From the NCBI RefSeq assembly GCF_008923245.1, contig NZ_WBOS01000009.1, positions 81,547 to 145,546 on the forward strand: a DNA stretch of 64,000 bases, written 5' to 3'. The notes beneath the pieces are model-generated. The model searched no databases. It saw only the letters and a list, made by a program, of their open reading frames with translations, and was not told the origin of the DNA. Shown here in pieces: positions 19,332 to 28,368 of this stretch. The DNA comes from Cytobacillus depressus (lineage in GTDB: Bacteria; Bacillota; Bacilli; Bacillales; Cytobacillaceae). The stretch's first letter is position 1, and each line of letters starts with the position of its first letter. Position numbers and translations under genes: made by a program.

Positions 19332-20558
19332 ATGCAGAAAACAGTAAATTCCGTAATGAGGTTTGCGAAAAACAACAATTATTCACCTGAATATAACGAA
19401 GAGGAATTATCGGTATTTGCAGAAAAAGATATAAAAGGAGTCCTTGAATTTCAAAAAACACATAGATCCTACAATGAAACCCCTTTGTATCAATTAAAAC
19501 ATCTAGCTAAACACTTAAACATAGCTGATATAAGAGTAAAGGATGAATCCCATCGATTTGGTCTTAATGCCTTCAAAGTAATGGGCGGAATTTACGCTGT
19601 AGCGAAATATTTAGCTGAACAACTAGATGAGAATATTGAGGATCTTTCCTTCGAAAAATTACAATCTTCTAACATCAAAGAAAAGCTAGGTGAATTAACG
19701 TTTATTTCAGCTACAGATGGGAATCACGGACGGGGTGTCGCTTGGGCAGCAAGGGAGCTTGGACATAAATGTATCATTTATTTACCAAAAGGTTCTTCAA
19801 TACAGCGCTTGACTGCAATCCGCGATGAAGGAGCTTCTGCGGATATTACTGAAGTCAATTATGACGAAACTGTTAGGTTATGTGCAAATTTAGCTAATAA
19901 AAATGGCTGGATTATGGTGCAGGATACTGCTTGGGATGGTTATGAGGAAATCCCACTTTGGATTATGCAGGGCTATGCCTCAATGGCAACGGAAATTGTT
20001 GAACAATTGAAAAAGGAAAGTGCAGAAGCACCGACACATATCTTTCTCCAAGCAGGAGTAGGTTCGTTTGCTGCCGCCATTGCTGGTTTCATGGTTCGTT
20101 ATTATCGAGATAATCCCCCGATAATTGTCGTGGTTGAACCAGATCAAGCTGATTGTTATTATCGATCGTATTTAACTAAAGAAGGTAGGAGAGAAATCGT
20201 TACTGGAGAAATGAATACGATTATGGCGGGATTAGCTTGTGGGGAACCGAATACAAGAGCTTTTGAATTATTGCGTCATTATGCTATTGGTGCATTTTCT
20301 TGTAATGATAGTATTGCTGCCCTTGGAATGCGTGTATACGGTAATCCACTGCAGGATGATCCACGTGTTATCTCGGGGGAGTCAGGTGCAGTAACTTTGG
20401 GCGTACTTTACTACTTAAGAAAACTATCAGACGACCCGAAAGTTTGCCAAGAGATTTCACTAGACTCTAACTCTCGGGTATTACTAATAAGCACAGAAGG
20501 GGATACTGACCTAGCAAAATATCAACAGGTCGTATGGGAAGGGCTTTGCCCAAATTAA
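19332..20558 (+). CDS. dpaL: 2,3-diaminopropionate ammonia-lyase
   Basis: The 408-residue PLP enzyme of fold type II matches the YgeX/DpaL family. The Schiff-base lysine is in RFGLNAFKVMGG (near residue 77), and the pattern continues through TDGNHGRGVAWAA and the glycine-rich phosphate loop QAGVGSFAAAIAG. It converts D- or L-2,3-diaminopropionate to pyruvate and two ammonia. An AGGAGG site sits eight bases before the ATG. It lies between a carbamoyl hydrolase and a deacetylase, as in the E. coli ygeWXY region in broad outline. Confidence 0.93.
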   Translation: MQKTVNSVMRFAKNNNYSPEYNEEELSVFAEKDIKGVLEFQKTHRSYNETPLYQLKHLAKHLNIADIRVKDESHRFGLNAFKVMGGIYAVAKYLAEQLDENIEDLSFEKLQSSNIKEKLGELTFISATDGNHGRGVAWAARELGHKCIIYLPKGSSIQRLTAIRDEGASADITEVNYDETVRLCANLANKNGWIMVQDTAWDGYEEIPLWIMQGYASMATEIVEQLKKESAEAPTHIFLQAGVGSFAAAIAGFMVRYYRDNPPIIVVVEPDQADCYYRSYLTKEGRREIVTGEMNTIMAGLACGEPNTRAFELLRHYAIGAFSCNDSIAALGMRVYGNPLQDDPRVISGESGAVTLGVLYYLRKLSDDPKVCQEISLDSNSRVLLISTEGDTDLAKYQQVVWEGLCPN

Positions 20559-20684
20559 TTAGGGTATCGATTTGGAACATAAGGTCGAGAACAATATTAA
20601 CCGAAAGTGGCAGGCAGCAGAATGATTGCCGCTAGTAAAGAATTTGCTAAGAGCACTAGTAAAAACATGAAGGAGTGATTATCT

Positions 20685-21848
20685 TTGTTAACTATATCAA
20701 AATCAGATGTTCTCGAGTTACTTCGGGATCTAATAAGAATCCCATCTGTTAATCCAACTCTTGTACCCGAAGAGGGCCATAATGAGGTGAAAATAGCCGA
20801 ATTTGCAGTAGACTGGCTAAAAAAACATAAGGTTGATGCACGCATAGAGTTTGTTGAACCTGGCCGACCAAATGTGTTCGCAGAGGTTGGAGATGGGGAC
20901 GGACCGACTCTTTGCTTATGTGCACACTTGGATACAGTAGGAACAGAAGGGATGGAGATTGATCCATTTGATCCTAGAGTAGAGGGAAATCGAGTTTATG
21001 GACGAGGAAGCTGTGATATGAAGGCAGGGGTAGCAGCGATAATGAGTACAGCAGCCTCATTAGCAGCTTCAGGATCAATAAAGGGGAAAGTAATATTGGC
21101 CCTTGTTTGTGATGAAGAATACTCCAGTATCGGGGCGGATCACTTTGTGCTTCACCACAAAGCAGATGCATGTATTCTTACTGAGCCAAGCGACTTGAAA
21201 ATGGTCATTGCCCACAGAGGATTCTTATGGGGAAAAGTAACATCAATGGGTCGCAGCGCTCATGGTAGTAGATGGGATCTGGGGGAAAGTGCCATTACAA
21301 GGATGGGCAAGGTTATCGTTGGATTAGATGATTTCGATAAAAATGTGTTAAGAAACAGAAGTGAAGATCTCGTTGGTCCTGCATCCATGCATGTAGGTCT
21401 CATTAGTGGAGGTGTTGGAATTTCTACTTATGCACCAGAATGTCAAATTCATATTGAAAGGCGTACTATCCCTTCAGAAAACATATCTAATATAAAATCA
21501 GAGATTGAAAAAGTGGTACAGAATGTAGCTGAAGGTTCTCAAGTAGATTGGTACTTTCATAGGAACCCTTTTTCATGTAATCCTAATGAATTAATAGTTC
21601 GGAATTTAACTGAATCATTCGAAAGATTATTGGGGAGAGAGCCTGAAAGGGTAGGCTGGGGATTTTGGACAGATGCAGCCATATTCCAACAGGCTGGTAT
21701 TCCCACTGTTAATATTGGTGCTTCTGGATTCGGGCTCCATGAACCAGTGGAATGGGTTGATTTCGAGTCTGTCATAATGAATACAAATATATTAATAGAT
21801 ACTGCAACGACGTTTCTCCGAGAAAAAAGAATAATTGCAGAGGTTTAA
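20685..21848 (+). CDS. M20 ArgE/DapE-type deacylase (YgeY-like)
   Basis: The 387-residue peptidase-family hydrolase has the M20 metal motifs CAHLDTVG (ligand H and D near 84-86), GRGSCDMKAG, DEEYSSIGAD and the late H in GLHEPVEW. It begins at TTG with AAGGAGTG nine bases upstream. Position directly after dpaL suggests it frees a diamino acid from an N-acyl or ureido derivative before DpaL acts. E. coli ygeY beside ygeX is the precedent; the biochemical role is not established by sequence. Confidence 0.87.
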   Translation: MLTISKSDVLELLRDLIRIPSVNPTLVPEEGHNEVKIAEFAVDWLKKHKVDARIEFVEPGRPNVFAEVGDGDGPTLCLCAHLDTVGTEGMEIDPFDPRVEGNRVYGRGSCDMKAGVAAIMSTAASLAASGSIKGKVILALVCDEEYSSIGADHFVLHHKADACILTEPSDLKMVIAHRGFLWGKVTSMGRSAHGSRWDLGESAITRMGKVIVGLDDFDKNVLRNRSEDLVGPASMHVGLISGGVGISTYAPECQIHIERRTIPSENISNIKSEIEKVVQNVAEGSQVDWYFHRNPFSCNPNELIVRNLTESFERLLGREPERVGWGFWTDAAIFQQAGIPTVNIGASGFGLHEPVEWVDFESVIMNTNILIDTATTFLREKRIIAEV

Positions 21849-21929
21849 TATAGTTTCCTTGCTATACAAGGGTAGAACACAATCAATAAAAATAAGGAAA
21901 ATCTTTCTTAAATAAACATATGCAAAGGG

Positions 21930-21969
21930 GATCCCCCATCACACTATTGCGTCATGGGGGATCTTTATT
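21930..21969 (+). terminator. Terminator of the diaminopropionate gene set
   Basis: GATCCCCCAT pairs with ATGGGGGATC across a 14-base loop and is followed by TTTATTT. Confidence 0.85.
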
Positions 21970-22063
21970 TAAACAAAACGAATTAAGAATTTCTTACATT
22001 ATTAAATAGTTTTAAGTTAATATTTTAATCTGAAATTGAGTTTTTATGAAAAATTTATTCAAA

Positions 22064-22639
22064 CTACTTGATTAGCTGTTGAAGATTCTTTTTCACTACT
22101 GGCCATTCTTCCTGGGTGATACTGTACATGACTGAATGACGTGCGGTGCCATCTTGGCGAATCATATGATTGCGCAGTATGCCTTCTTTTATCCCGCCGA
22201 TTCGTTCAATTGCCTGTTGCGAACGGAAATTCTCGTGATCTGTTTTAAGCTGCACACGGCGAAGGTTTAATTTTTCAAAACAGTATTCTAGCAGCAAATA
22301 TTTACAATTTGTATTGGTCTTTGTACGCCAATATTTTGGATTCAACCATGTATAGCCTATTTCTAATCGTTTATGTTCCATGTGTAAGTCTAGAAATCTA
22401 GTGGAACCGATGATTTGTTTTGTTCTCTTATCGATGATAACAAATGGAAATTCTATCCCTTTTTCTTTTAAAATTAAGGCCTTTTGTACAAATTCAACCG
22501 CGTCTTCTTTAATTGCGATATTCAGCGTCATATGCTTCCAAATCAATTCATCCTGTGATGCTTCAAAAACCCCATCCGCGTCATTCTCTTCCATTTCTTT
22601 TAAACAAACAATCTCGTTTTCTAATATGATACTTTCCAT
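22064..22639 (-). CDS. GNAT acetyltransferase, RimJ/RimL type
   Basis: The 191-residue protein matches the RimL-like GNAT fold. The beta4 segment TKQIIGSTRFL and the region after it (LEIGYTWLNPKYWRTKTN) carry the acetyl-CoA site, and LRRVQLKTDHENFRSQQAI is the typical helix alpha4 region. I set the start at the ATG at 22639, with AAAGGGG upstream; an earlier in-frame ATG at 22672 would bury this site. It may acetylate a protein N-terminus or a small amine. No neighbour points to a substrate. Confidence 0.85.
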   Translation of the reverse strand: MESIILENEIVCLKEMEENDADGVFEASQDELIWKHMTLNIAIKEDAVEFVQKALILKEKGIEFPFVIIDKRTKQIIGSTRFLDLHMEHKRLEIGYTWLNPKYWRTKTNTNCKYLLLEYCFEKLNLRRVQLKTDHENFRSQQAIERIGGIKEGILRNHMIRQDGTARHSVMYSITQEEWPVVKKNLQQLIK

Positions 22640-22730
22640 AATGGATTCACCCCTTTCTTCCATTTTATACATAGTTGGATATGATTAACACTTTGTGTTT
22701 CTTTTTTTGTCATTATCACAATGGCCATAT

Positions 22731-22860
22731 TCCACTCAAAGGTCGATTAAAATGTCCGTTATCGAGGCTATAACGGCAAATTCCACTCAGAGATTAATAG
22801 AAAAGTCCGTTATCAAGAATATAACTACAAATCACTATTTAGTCCGGATTATTGAAAAGG
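22731..22860. repeat. Three diverged tandem copies of a 50-bp palindromic unit
   Basis: Units start near 22731, 22782 and 22831. The first two share ATTCCACTCA followed by GTCCGTTATC and TATAAC; the third keeps TAGTCCGG. Each of the first two contains GTTAT...ATAAC as an inverted repeat. The run lies upstream of qoxABCD and downstream of the divergent GNAT gene start. The open frame over it is not coding. Confidence 0.55.
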
Positions 22861-23004
22861 CTAAATCTTACATATAAACCTACCTATCAAAGTAAACTTA
22901 GTAATTATTTTCCTATAATATTCGTTTTGCAGTGTGCCTTTGAACATTTTGTGAATAAATGCTGTGTGAAATATTGAACGTTTTGTGACATCGCACTAAA
23001 TTCA

Positions 23005-23033
23005 TTGTTTTTATTGTATGTTGAGAATAAGAT
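23005..23033 (+). promoter_or_regulatory. Likely sigma-A promoter of qoxABCD
   Basis: TTGTTT at 23005-23010 and TAAGAT at 23028-23033 are separated by 17 bases, which places the start site near 23040. Upstream, TTGAACATTTTGTGAA and TTGAACGTTTTGTGAC form a direct repeat. Confidence 0.5.
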
Positions 23034-23043
23034 AGAAAGTAGT

Positions 23044-23061
23044 TTGTGATACATATCACAA
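23044..23061. promoter_or_regulatory. Perfect palindrome at the qox transcription start (Fnr- or Rex-type operator)
   Basis: TTGTGATACATATCACAA has 7-bp perfect arms and fits TGTGA-N6-TCACA, the site shape of Fnr/Crp and close to that of Rex. It lies just after the predicted start site, so a bound protein would repress. Which regulator binds is not decided by sequence. Confidence 0.55.
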
Positions 23062-23117
23062 GAAAAACTATTTTAAAATGATTTAAAGCTAAAAATTTTT
23101 AGAAAGGGGCACCCTTA

Positions 23118-24038
23118 ATGAAATTGAAATGGGCTATTTTATGCTTGGTTATCACTATTATCACGATGCTTACAGGTTGTGAACCGTTAATGGTTTTAGA
23201 TCCTAAAGGACCTCAAGCCGAAACGACAGCCAATGTCATCTGGATGTCAATTGCGATGATGGCGATTATTGTCATTGTTGTTTTTGCCCTTTTAATATTT
23301 GTTGTATTAAAATACCGTGCATCGAAACAAAGTGAGGATTATGAACCTCCACATATTGAAGGGAATCATTTGGTTGAAGCAATTTGTGTAGGGATTCCTG
23401 TTATCATTATTATTTTCCTTTCGATCATTACGGTTAAATCCACATATGAGGTTGAGGCTACACCGAAAGGGTATGAAGATCAGAAACCGTTAGTTATTTA
23501 TGCAGCATCATCTGATTGGAAATGGCATTTTAGTTACCCAGAGGAAGGTATTGAAACTGTTAACTATTTATATATTCCGACCGACCGTGCTTTAGAGTTT
23601 AAACTATACTCATACGGACCAATTACAAGTTTCTGGATTCCACAACTTGGTGGACAAAAATATGCGATGTCTGACATGGTGAATACATTGCATTTAGCAG
23701 CTGACGTTCCTGGTGAATATATGGGGCGTAATTCAAACTTTAGTGGAAAAGGGTTCGCACAAAATACGTTCCAGGTGAAAGCCATGCCGGAAGATGAGTT
23801 TGATAAGTGGGTAAAAGAAGCGAAAGAGACAGCTGAACCTTTAACGGAAGAAAAATTCGATAAGCTTTTAGAGCCAGGCCATCTTGGTCAATTAACATTT
23901 AGTAACACTCATTTAGAATTTAGACCTGCTCCAGAACATAATCATGGATCACATGCTTCTCATGAAGGTCATGTGCATGAAACGGGAGATTCTCACGATG
24001 AATCCCATGAATCTCATGATGAACACAACCATAATTAA
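23118..24038 (+). CDS. qoxA: Cytochrome aa3 quinol oxidase subunit II
   Basis: The 306-residue lipoprotein has a signal peptide with lipobox LTGC (Cys about 21), two membrane helices (about 38-65 and 86-108), and an extracellular cupredoxin domain (SDWKWHFSYPEEGIETVNYL). As in quinol oxidases, the CuA ligands are not apparent. The last 35 residues are a His/Glu/Ser-rich tail with about ten histidines, which may bind metal. It is the first gene of the qox operon and donates the quinol-side docking surface of the terminal oxidase. Confidence 0.95.
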   Translation: MKLKWAILCLVITIITMLTGCEPLMVLDPKGPQAETTANVIWMSIAMMAIIVIVVFALLIFVVLKYRASKQSEDYEPPHIEGNHLVEAICVGIPVIIIIFLSIITVKSTYEVEATPKGYEDQKPLVIYAASSDWKWHFSYPEEGIETVNYLYIPTDRALEFKLYSYGPITSFWIPQLGGQKYAMSDMVNTLHLAADVPGEYMGRNSNFSGKGFAQNTFQVKAMPEDEFDKWVKEAKETAEPLTEEKFDKLLEPGHLGQLTFSNTHLEFRPAPEHNHGSHASHEGHVHETGDSHDESHESHDEHNHN

Positions 24039-24109
24039 TAGACTCCAAGATTTATATCGATTTATTTAGTCTTAAAAGCAATATTTTTCCTTGAAAGGAG
24101 TTACAAAGT

Positions 24110-26056
24110 ATGGAATTCTTTGATCGATTTGCCATACCTCATCCAAGTCCAGCGATTTATGCGTCAATGGTAGCGATTGGTTTAACAGTGATCGCGATTC
24201 TCGCCGGTTTAACATATTTTAAAAAATGGGGTTATTTATGGCGTGAATGGTTGACAACGGTTGACCATAAGAAGATCGGTATTATGTATTTAATCTCTGC
24301 ACTCCTCATGCTTTTCCGTGGTGGGGTTGATGCGATTATGATGAGAGCACAAACAGCTGTACCTGATAATAAGCTACTTGATGCTCAGCATTATAATGAA
24401 GTATTCACTACCCATGGGGTGGTAATGATTATTTTTATGGCGATGCCATTTATTTATGCTTTAATGAACGTCGTTGTTCCTTTACAGATCGGTGCTCGTG
24501 ACGTTGCGTTTCCACGCTTAAATGCACTGAGCTTCTGGTTATACTTCATGGGTGCAATGTTATTCAATATTTCATTCGTTATTGGTGGATCACCAGATGC
24601 TGGTTGGACTTCTTATTTCCCACTAGCAGGCAATGACTTCAGTCAATCTGTAGGAACGAATTATTATATGATTTCGATTCAGATTGCGGGGATTGGTACA
24701 TTAATTTCTGGTATCAACTTTATTACGACGATCTTAAAAATGAGAGCTCCAGGTATGAAGTTAATGAAAATGCCAATGTTCACTTGGACAGCTTTTATTA
24801 CGAACGTTATTGTAGTATTCGCATTCCCAGTATTAACAGTTGCTTTATTACTTGGAACAATGGACCGCCTGTTTGGCGCAAACTTCTTTACGATGACAAA
24901 CGGTGGTATGGATATGCTTTGGGCCAACCTATTCTGGGTTTGGGGACATCCAGAGGTATATATCCTAGTATTACCTGCATTCGGTGTTTATAGTGAGGTT
25001 ATCTCAACTTTTGCACGCCGTAACTTATATGGTTATAAATCGATGGTTGCTTCTATCGTAATCATCTCGTTCTTGTCCTTCTTAGTTTGGATGCATCACT
25101 TCTTTACAATGGGGCAAGGGGCACTATCGAATAGTATTTTCTCAATCACGACAATGGCGATTGCGATTCCGACTGGAATTAAGATTTTTAACTGGCTGTT
25201 AACAATGTATAAAGGGAAAATTAAGTTTACCGTTCCGATGCTTTATTCTGTAGGATTTATTCCGATCTTTACAATTGGCGGGGTAACTGGGGTAATGTTA
25301 GGGATGGCAAGTGCCGACTATCAGTACCATAATACAATGTTCTTAGTTGCTCACTTCCACTATACAATTATTCCAGGTGTCGTATTTGCGATGCTTGCAG
25401 GTCTCACTTACTGGTGGCCAAAAATGTTTGGCTTCATGCTGAGTGAAAAAATTGGTAAATGGGCATTCTGGTTTATCGCTATTAGCTTTAACGTGACATT
25501 CTTCCCAATGTTCTTCACAGGATTAGATGGGCAAGCACGTCGTATGTACACTTATTCTGCAGAAACTGGTTTTGGACCGCTGAACTTACTATCGTTCATT
25601 GGTGCTGCAGGGCTTGCAATTGGTTTTGCGTTAATCGTGTACAATGTATATTACAGCACACGCTATGCTTCAAGAAATATTAGTGCAGATCCTTGGGATG
25701 CAAGAACACTTGAATGGGCTACACATACTCCGATTCCGGCTTATAACTTTGCTGTAACACCGCAAGTGGATTCAATCGAAGCATTCTGGGATAATAAGAA
25801 AAAAGGAACACCAATCTTCAAAGGTGATATTGAAAAAATTCATATGCCAAATAGCAGTGGCGTTCCATTTATTATGAGTAGTATCTTCTTCGTATGGGGT
25901 TTCTGCTTTGTATTTAGCATATGGATTCCATTAATTATTACAACAATTGGTATATTTGCTTGTATGGCTTATAATTCATTTAAGAAAGATGATGGATTTT
26001 ATATTTCCGTTGAGGAAGTTGAAGACACAGAAAAAAAATTGCGAGGTGCTAGCTAA
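24110..26056 (+). CDS. qoxB: Cytochrome aa3 quinol oxidase subunit I
   Basis: The 648-residue heme-copper oxidase subunit has about 14-15 membrane helices. Visible ligands are the low-spin heme histidine in THGVVMIIF, the CuB histidine with cross-linked tyrosine in [11 protein letters not shown], the CuB pair in WMHHFFTMG, and the heme histidines in AHFHYTI. It reduces O2 to water and pumps protons. AAAGGAG precedes the ATG. The stop codon overlaps the qoxC start by one base, so the two are translationally coupled. Confidence 0.97.
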   Translation: MEFFDRFAIPHPSPAIYASMVAIGLTVIAILAGLTYFKKWGYLWREWLTTVDHKKIGIMYLISALLMLFRGGVDAIMMRAQTAVPDNKLLDAQHYNEVFTTHGVVMIIFMAMPFIYALMNVVVPLQIGARDVAFPRLNALSFWLYFMGAMLFNISFVIGGSPDAGWTSYFPLAGNDFSQSVGTNYYMISIQIAGIGTLISGINFITTILKMRAPGMKLMKMPMFTWTAFITNVIVVFAFPVLTVALLLGTMDRLFGANFFTMTNGGMDMLWANLFWVWGHPEVYILVLPAFGVYSEVISTFARRNLYGYKSMVASIVIISFLSFLVWMHHFFTMGQGALSNSIFSITTMAIAIPTGIKIFNWLLTMYKGKIKFTVPMLYSVGFIPIFTIGGVTGVMLGMASADYQYHNTMFLVAHFHYTIIPGVVFAMLAGLTYWWPKMFGFMLSEKIGKWAFWFIAISFNVTFFPMFFTGLDGQARRMYTYSAETGFGPLNLLSFIGAAGLAIGFALIVYNVYYSTRYASRNISADPWDARTLEWATHTPIPAYNFAVTPQVDSIEAFWDNKKKGTPIFKGDIEKIHMPNSSGVPFIMSSIFFVWGFCFVFSIWIPLIITTIGIFACMAYNSFKKDDGFYISVEEVEDTEKKLRGAS

Positions 26057-26652
26057 TGAGAATAGATCACTCGCTTCCGCTTGAATATAGTACAGATCAA
26101 AACAAAATGAATATTTTAGGCTTCTGGATTTTCCTTGGAGCTGAAATTATGCTCTTTGCCACGCTTTTTGCAACCTATTTCACATTAGTGGATCGGACAG
26201 GAAGCGGCCCATCTGGAGCCGAGATTTTTGAAATTACACCAGTGCTTATTGAAACATTCGTGCTTTTAACAAGTAGTTTTACGATTGGCCTTGGTGTTCA
26301 TGCGATGCGTATTGGCCATAAAAAAGCAATGATGAGCTTTTTTGCGATTACACTCCTTCTAGGCCTCACTTTCTTATGTGTTGAGATTTTTGAGTTTGTT
26401 CATTACGTTCACATTGGGGCAGGGCTGCAAACTAGTGCATTTACTGCCAGCCTATTAACAACGCTTGGAACACACGGAGCACACGTGACGCTTGGTTTAT
26501 TCTGGGGATTATTTATCGTCCTACAAGTCAAAAAAGATGGTTTAACTCCTAGAACAACGAATAAAGCGTTCATCTTTTCACTTTACTGGCATTTCTTAGA
26601 CGTTGTTTGGATTTTTATCTTTAGCTTCGTCTACTTGAAAGGATTGATGTAA
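26056..26652 (+). CDS. qoxC: Cytochrome aa3 quinol oxidase subunit III
   Basis: The 198-residue protein has five membrane helices and the subunit III signatures LGFWIFLGAEIMLFATLFATY and GTHGAHVTLGLFWG, and ends with the WHFLDVVWIFIF helix. It stabilises subunit I during turnover. Its ATG overlaps the last base of the qoxB stop codon. Confidence 0.96.
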   Translation: MRIDHSLPLEYSTDQNKMNILGFWIFLGAEIMLFATLFATYFTLVDRTGSGPSGAEIFEITPVLIETFVLLTSSFTIGLGVHAMRIGHKKAMMSFFAITLLLGLTFLCVEIFEFVHYVHIGAGLQTSAFTASLLTTLGTHGAHVTLGLFWGLFIVLQVKKDGLTPRTTNKAFIFSLYWHFLDVVWIFIFSFVYLKGLM

Positions 26653-26654
26653 AC

Positions 26655-26939
26655 ATGAGCGAATTATTTCCGCGCAAACAAGTTATTGGTTTTGTCTTTT
26701 CGTTGGTTCTAACTGTAGTTGCTCTTGCTGTTTACTTCTTTAACCTATCATTTGCAGTAGGTATGACAATTCTTTTAGTAACAGCTTTCGTGCAAGCAGG
26801 TGTTCAACTTGTAGTATTTATGCACGCTGGTGAAACAGGTGACAAAGGTTCGATCTATACGAATATTTTCTATGCATTTGCTATTGCCCTATGTACCATT
26901 TTCGGTACTTTACTAATTATGATTTGGGATATGGCATAA
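26655..26939 (+). CDS. qoxD: Cytochrome aa3 quinol oxidase subunit IV
   Basis: The 94-residue protein has three membrane helices and the family motif VQLVVFMHAGE. It begins two bases after the qoxC stop codon and is the last gene of the operon, followed at once by a terminator. Confidence 0.95.
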   Translation: MSELFPRKQVIGFVFSLVLTVVALAVYFFNLSFAVGMTILLVTAFVQAGVQLVVFMHAGETGDKGSIYTNIFYAFAIALCTIFGTLLIMIWDMA

Positions 26940-26947
26940 TCATTTAA

Positions 26948-26980
26948 AGGAGCGTCTATTGCGGCGCTCCTATTATTTAT
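26948..26980 (+). terminator. Terminator of qoxABCD
   Basis: AGGAGCG pairs with CGCTCCT across a ten-base loop and is followed by ATTATTTATT, nine bases past the qoxD stop. Confidence 0.8.
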
Positions 26981-27072
26981 TATTAATATGTTTAAGATTG
27001 ATAGAATTGTATTTAATTTCGAATTCCTCTTGGCAAACTACCCCTAGATTTACCAAAGTACATTCAAATGCC

Positions 27073-27303
27073 CTAAAAAACTTTAATACCTTTATCCGTT
27101 TTTTCATTCATTTCTTCTGTAATAACGAAGAATACCCCAATTAGAAAGATAAAAATAGCTCCCATGACTGTACCGATGCCAATTCCTGTAACCGCACTGT
27201 AATCGCTTACAAAGAATCCATATAAGAAAATCGCCATCCCAATTGCGAGGACGGTGTAGCCAACAGATTTTGTCGCATTAAGTATTTTTAACTTAGATTC
27301 CAT
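27073..27303 (-). CDS. Small two-helix membrane protein
   Basis: The 76-residue product has membrane helices at about 15-35 and 45-65 and a charged C-terminus (EEMNEKTDKG). I choose the ATG at 27303, because AAAGGGGG lies eight bases before it; an ATG nine bases earlier leaves no spacing. Family unknown to me. It is convergent with the qox operon. Confidence 0.65.
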   Translation of the reverse strand: MESKLKILNATKSVGYTVLAIGMAIFLYGFFVSDYSAVTGIGIGTVMGAIFIFLIGVFFVITEEMNEKTDKGIKVF

Positions 27304-27518
27304 TTCTTTCATCCCCCTTTGTATTCATTATTCATTTTGTTCACAAATTTGTCAAATGTTTTTTGCGAAGTTCCTTGTTTTAGTCTGAGAATGCTATAAT
27401 TGTAAGTGTTTATGTCTTGTTCATATTGAACATATAAAGGTGATTATTTTGTGTATAAGGACAAGTTCTGCTGAATCCGTAGACAATTTGTTTAGACATG
27501 GAGAATGGAGGCATTCCA

Positions 27519-28313
27519 TTGGAAGCGCATATTAAACAGGTGATTAAACAGCTTGAACGTGATTATGATATGAAGGTGCTGTATGCATGTGAAGCTGGAA
27601 GCCGGGCTTGGGGCTTATCTTCAAAAAATAGTGACTATGACGTCCGTTTTATTTATGTCCAGCGGAAAAATTGGTATCTTTCGATCGATCAAAAGAGGGA
27701 TACGCTAGAAATTCCTAATAGAGATCCTATTTCGATGCTGCTTGATGACCGATTGGATTTAAGTGGTTGGGAGCTTTCGAAGGCATTGCGATTATATAGA
27801 AAGTCCAATCCATCTATATTCGAATGGCTGAGCTCAAAGTTAGTTTATTCAGAATCTTATTCAACTATTGAAAAGATGCGTCAGATGGAACCGAGCATTT
27901 TCTCACCTGTAGTCTGTTTTCATCATTATTTAAACATGGGAAAAAGAAATTTTCGCGACTGTCTTCATAGCAAGGAGCCAAACGTAAAAAAATACATAAA
28001 TGCCTTAAAGCCGATATTTTCAGTAAAATGGATCGAATTACATCGAACCTTTCCTCCTATAGAATTCCAAGCCTTGCTTGACCAATTTAATTTGCCTGAT
28101 GAACTGAATGAGGCAATTACACATTTAATAAAAAGTAAATTGACTACAACAGAGTGGAACAGAGATATTGACTTGGATGTCATCAATCAATATCTTGAAA
28201 GTGAATTACGAAATCTAGAATCACGTGCAAAAACTATGCATAAAGAAATAGTCGATCCTACAACTGAACTCGACCAGCTTTTTAGAGACACATTAATTGA
28301 GGTTTGGGGATAG
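27519..28313 (+). CDS. RlaP/YcgL-type nucleotidyltransferase
   Basis: The protein is about 264 residues. It has a DNA polymerase beta-type nucleotidyltransferase site, GSRAWGLSSKNSDYDVRF, in which G-S and S-D-x-D bind nucleotide and metal. The rest matches the predicted-nucleotidyltransferase family PF10127 (RNA-repair-pathway RlaP), including LYRKSNPSIFEWLSS. I prefer the TTG at 27519, seven bases after GGAGG, over the ATG at 27498. In other bacteria RlaP sits with RNA ligase genes; none is present here. Substrate unknown. Confidence 0.8.
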   Translation: MEAHIKQVIKQLERDYDMKVLYACEAGSRAWGLSSKNSDYDVRFIYVQRKNWYLSIDQKRDTLEIPNRDPISMLLDDRLDLSGWELSKALRLYRKSNPSIFEWLSSKLVYSESYSTIEKMRQMEPSIFSPVVCFHHYLNMGKRNFRDCLHSKEPNVKKYINALKPIFSVKWIELHRTFPPIEFQALLDQFNLPDELNEAITHLIKSKLTTTEWNRDIDLDVINQYLESELRNLESRAKTMHKEIVDPTTELDQLFRDTLIEVWG

Positions 28314-28368
28314 GAAGCAAGCGCATTTTATTAAAAATAGCAATTTAATTGTAGCAGGAGGTTATAAC

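Noticed and set aside
22731..22860. CRISPR array
   Set aside because: Three diverged tandem units with no distinct spacers and no cas genes.
22695..22877. 60-codon plus-strand frame over the tandem repeats
   Set aside because: It is made of the repeat units themselves and lacks a ribosome binding site.
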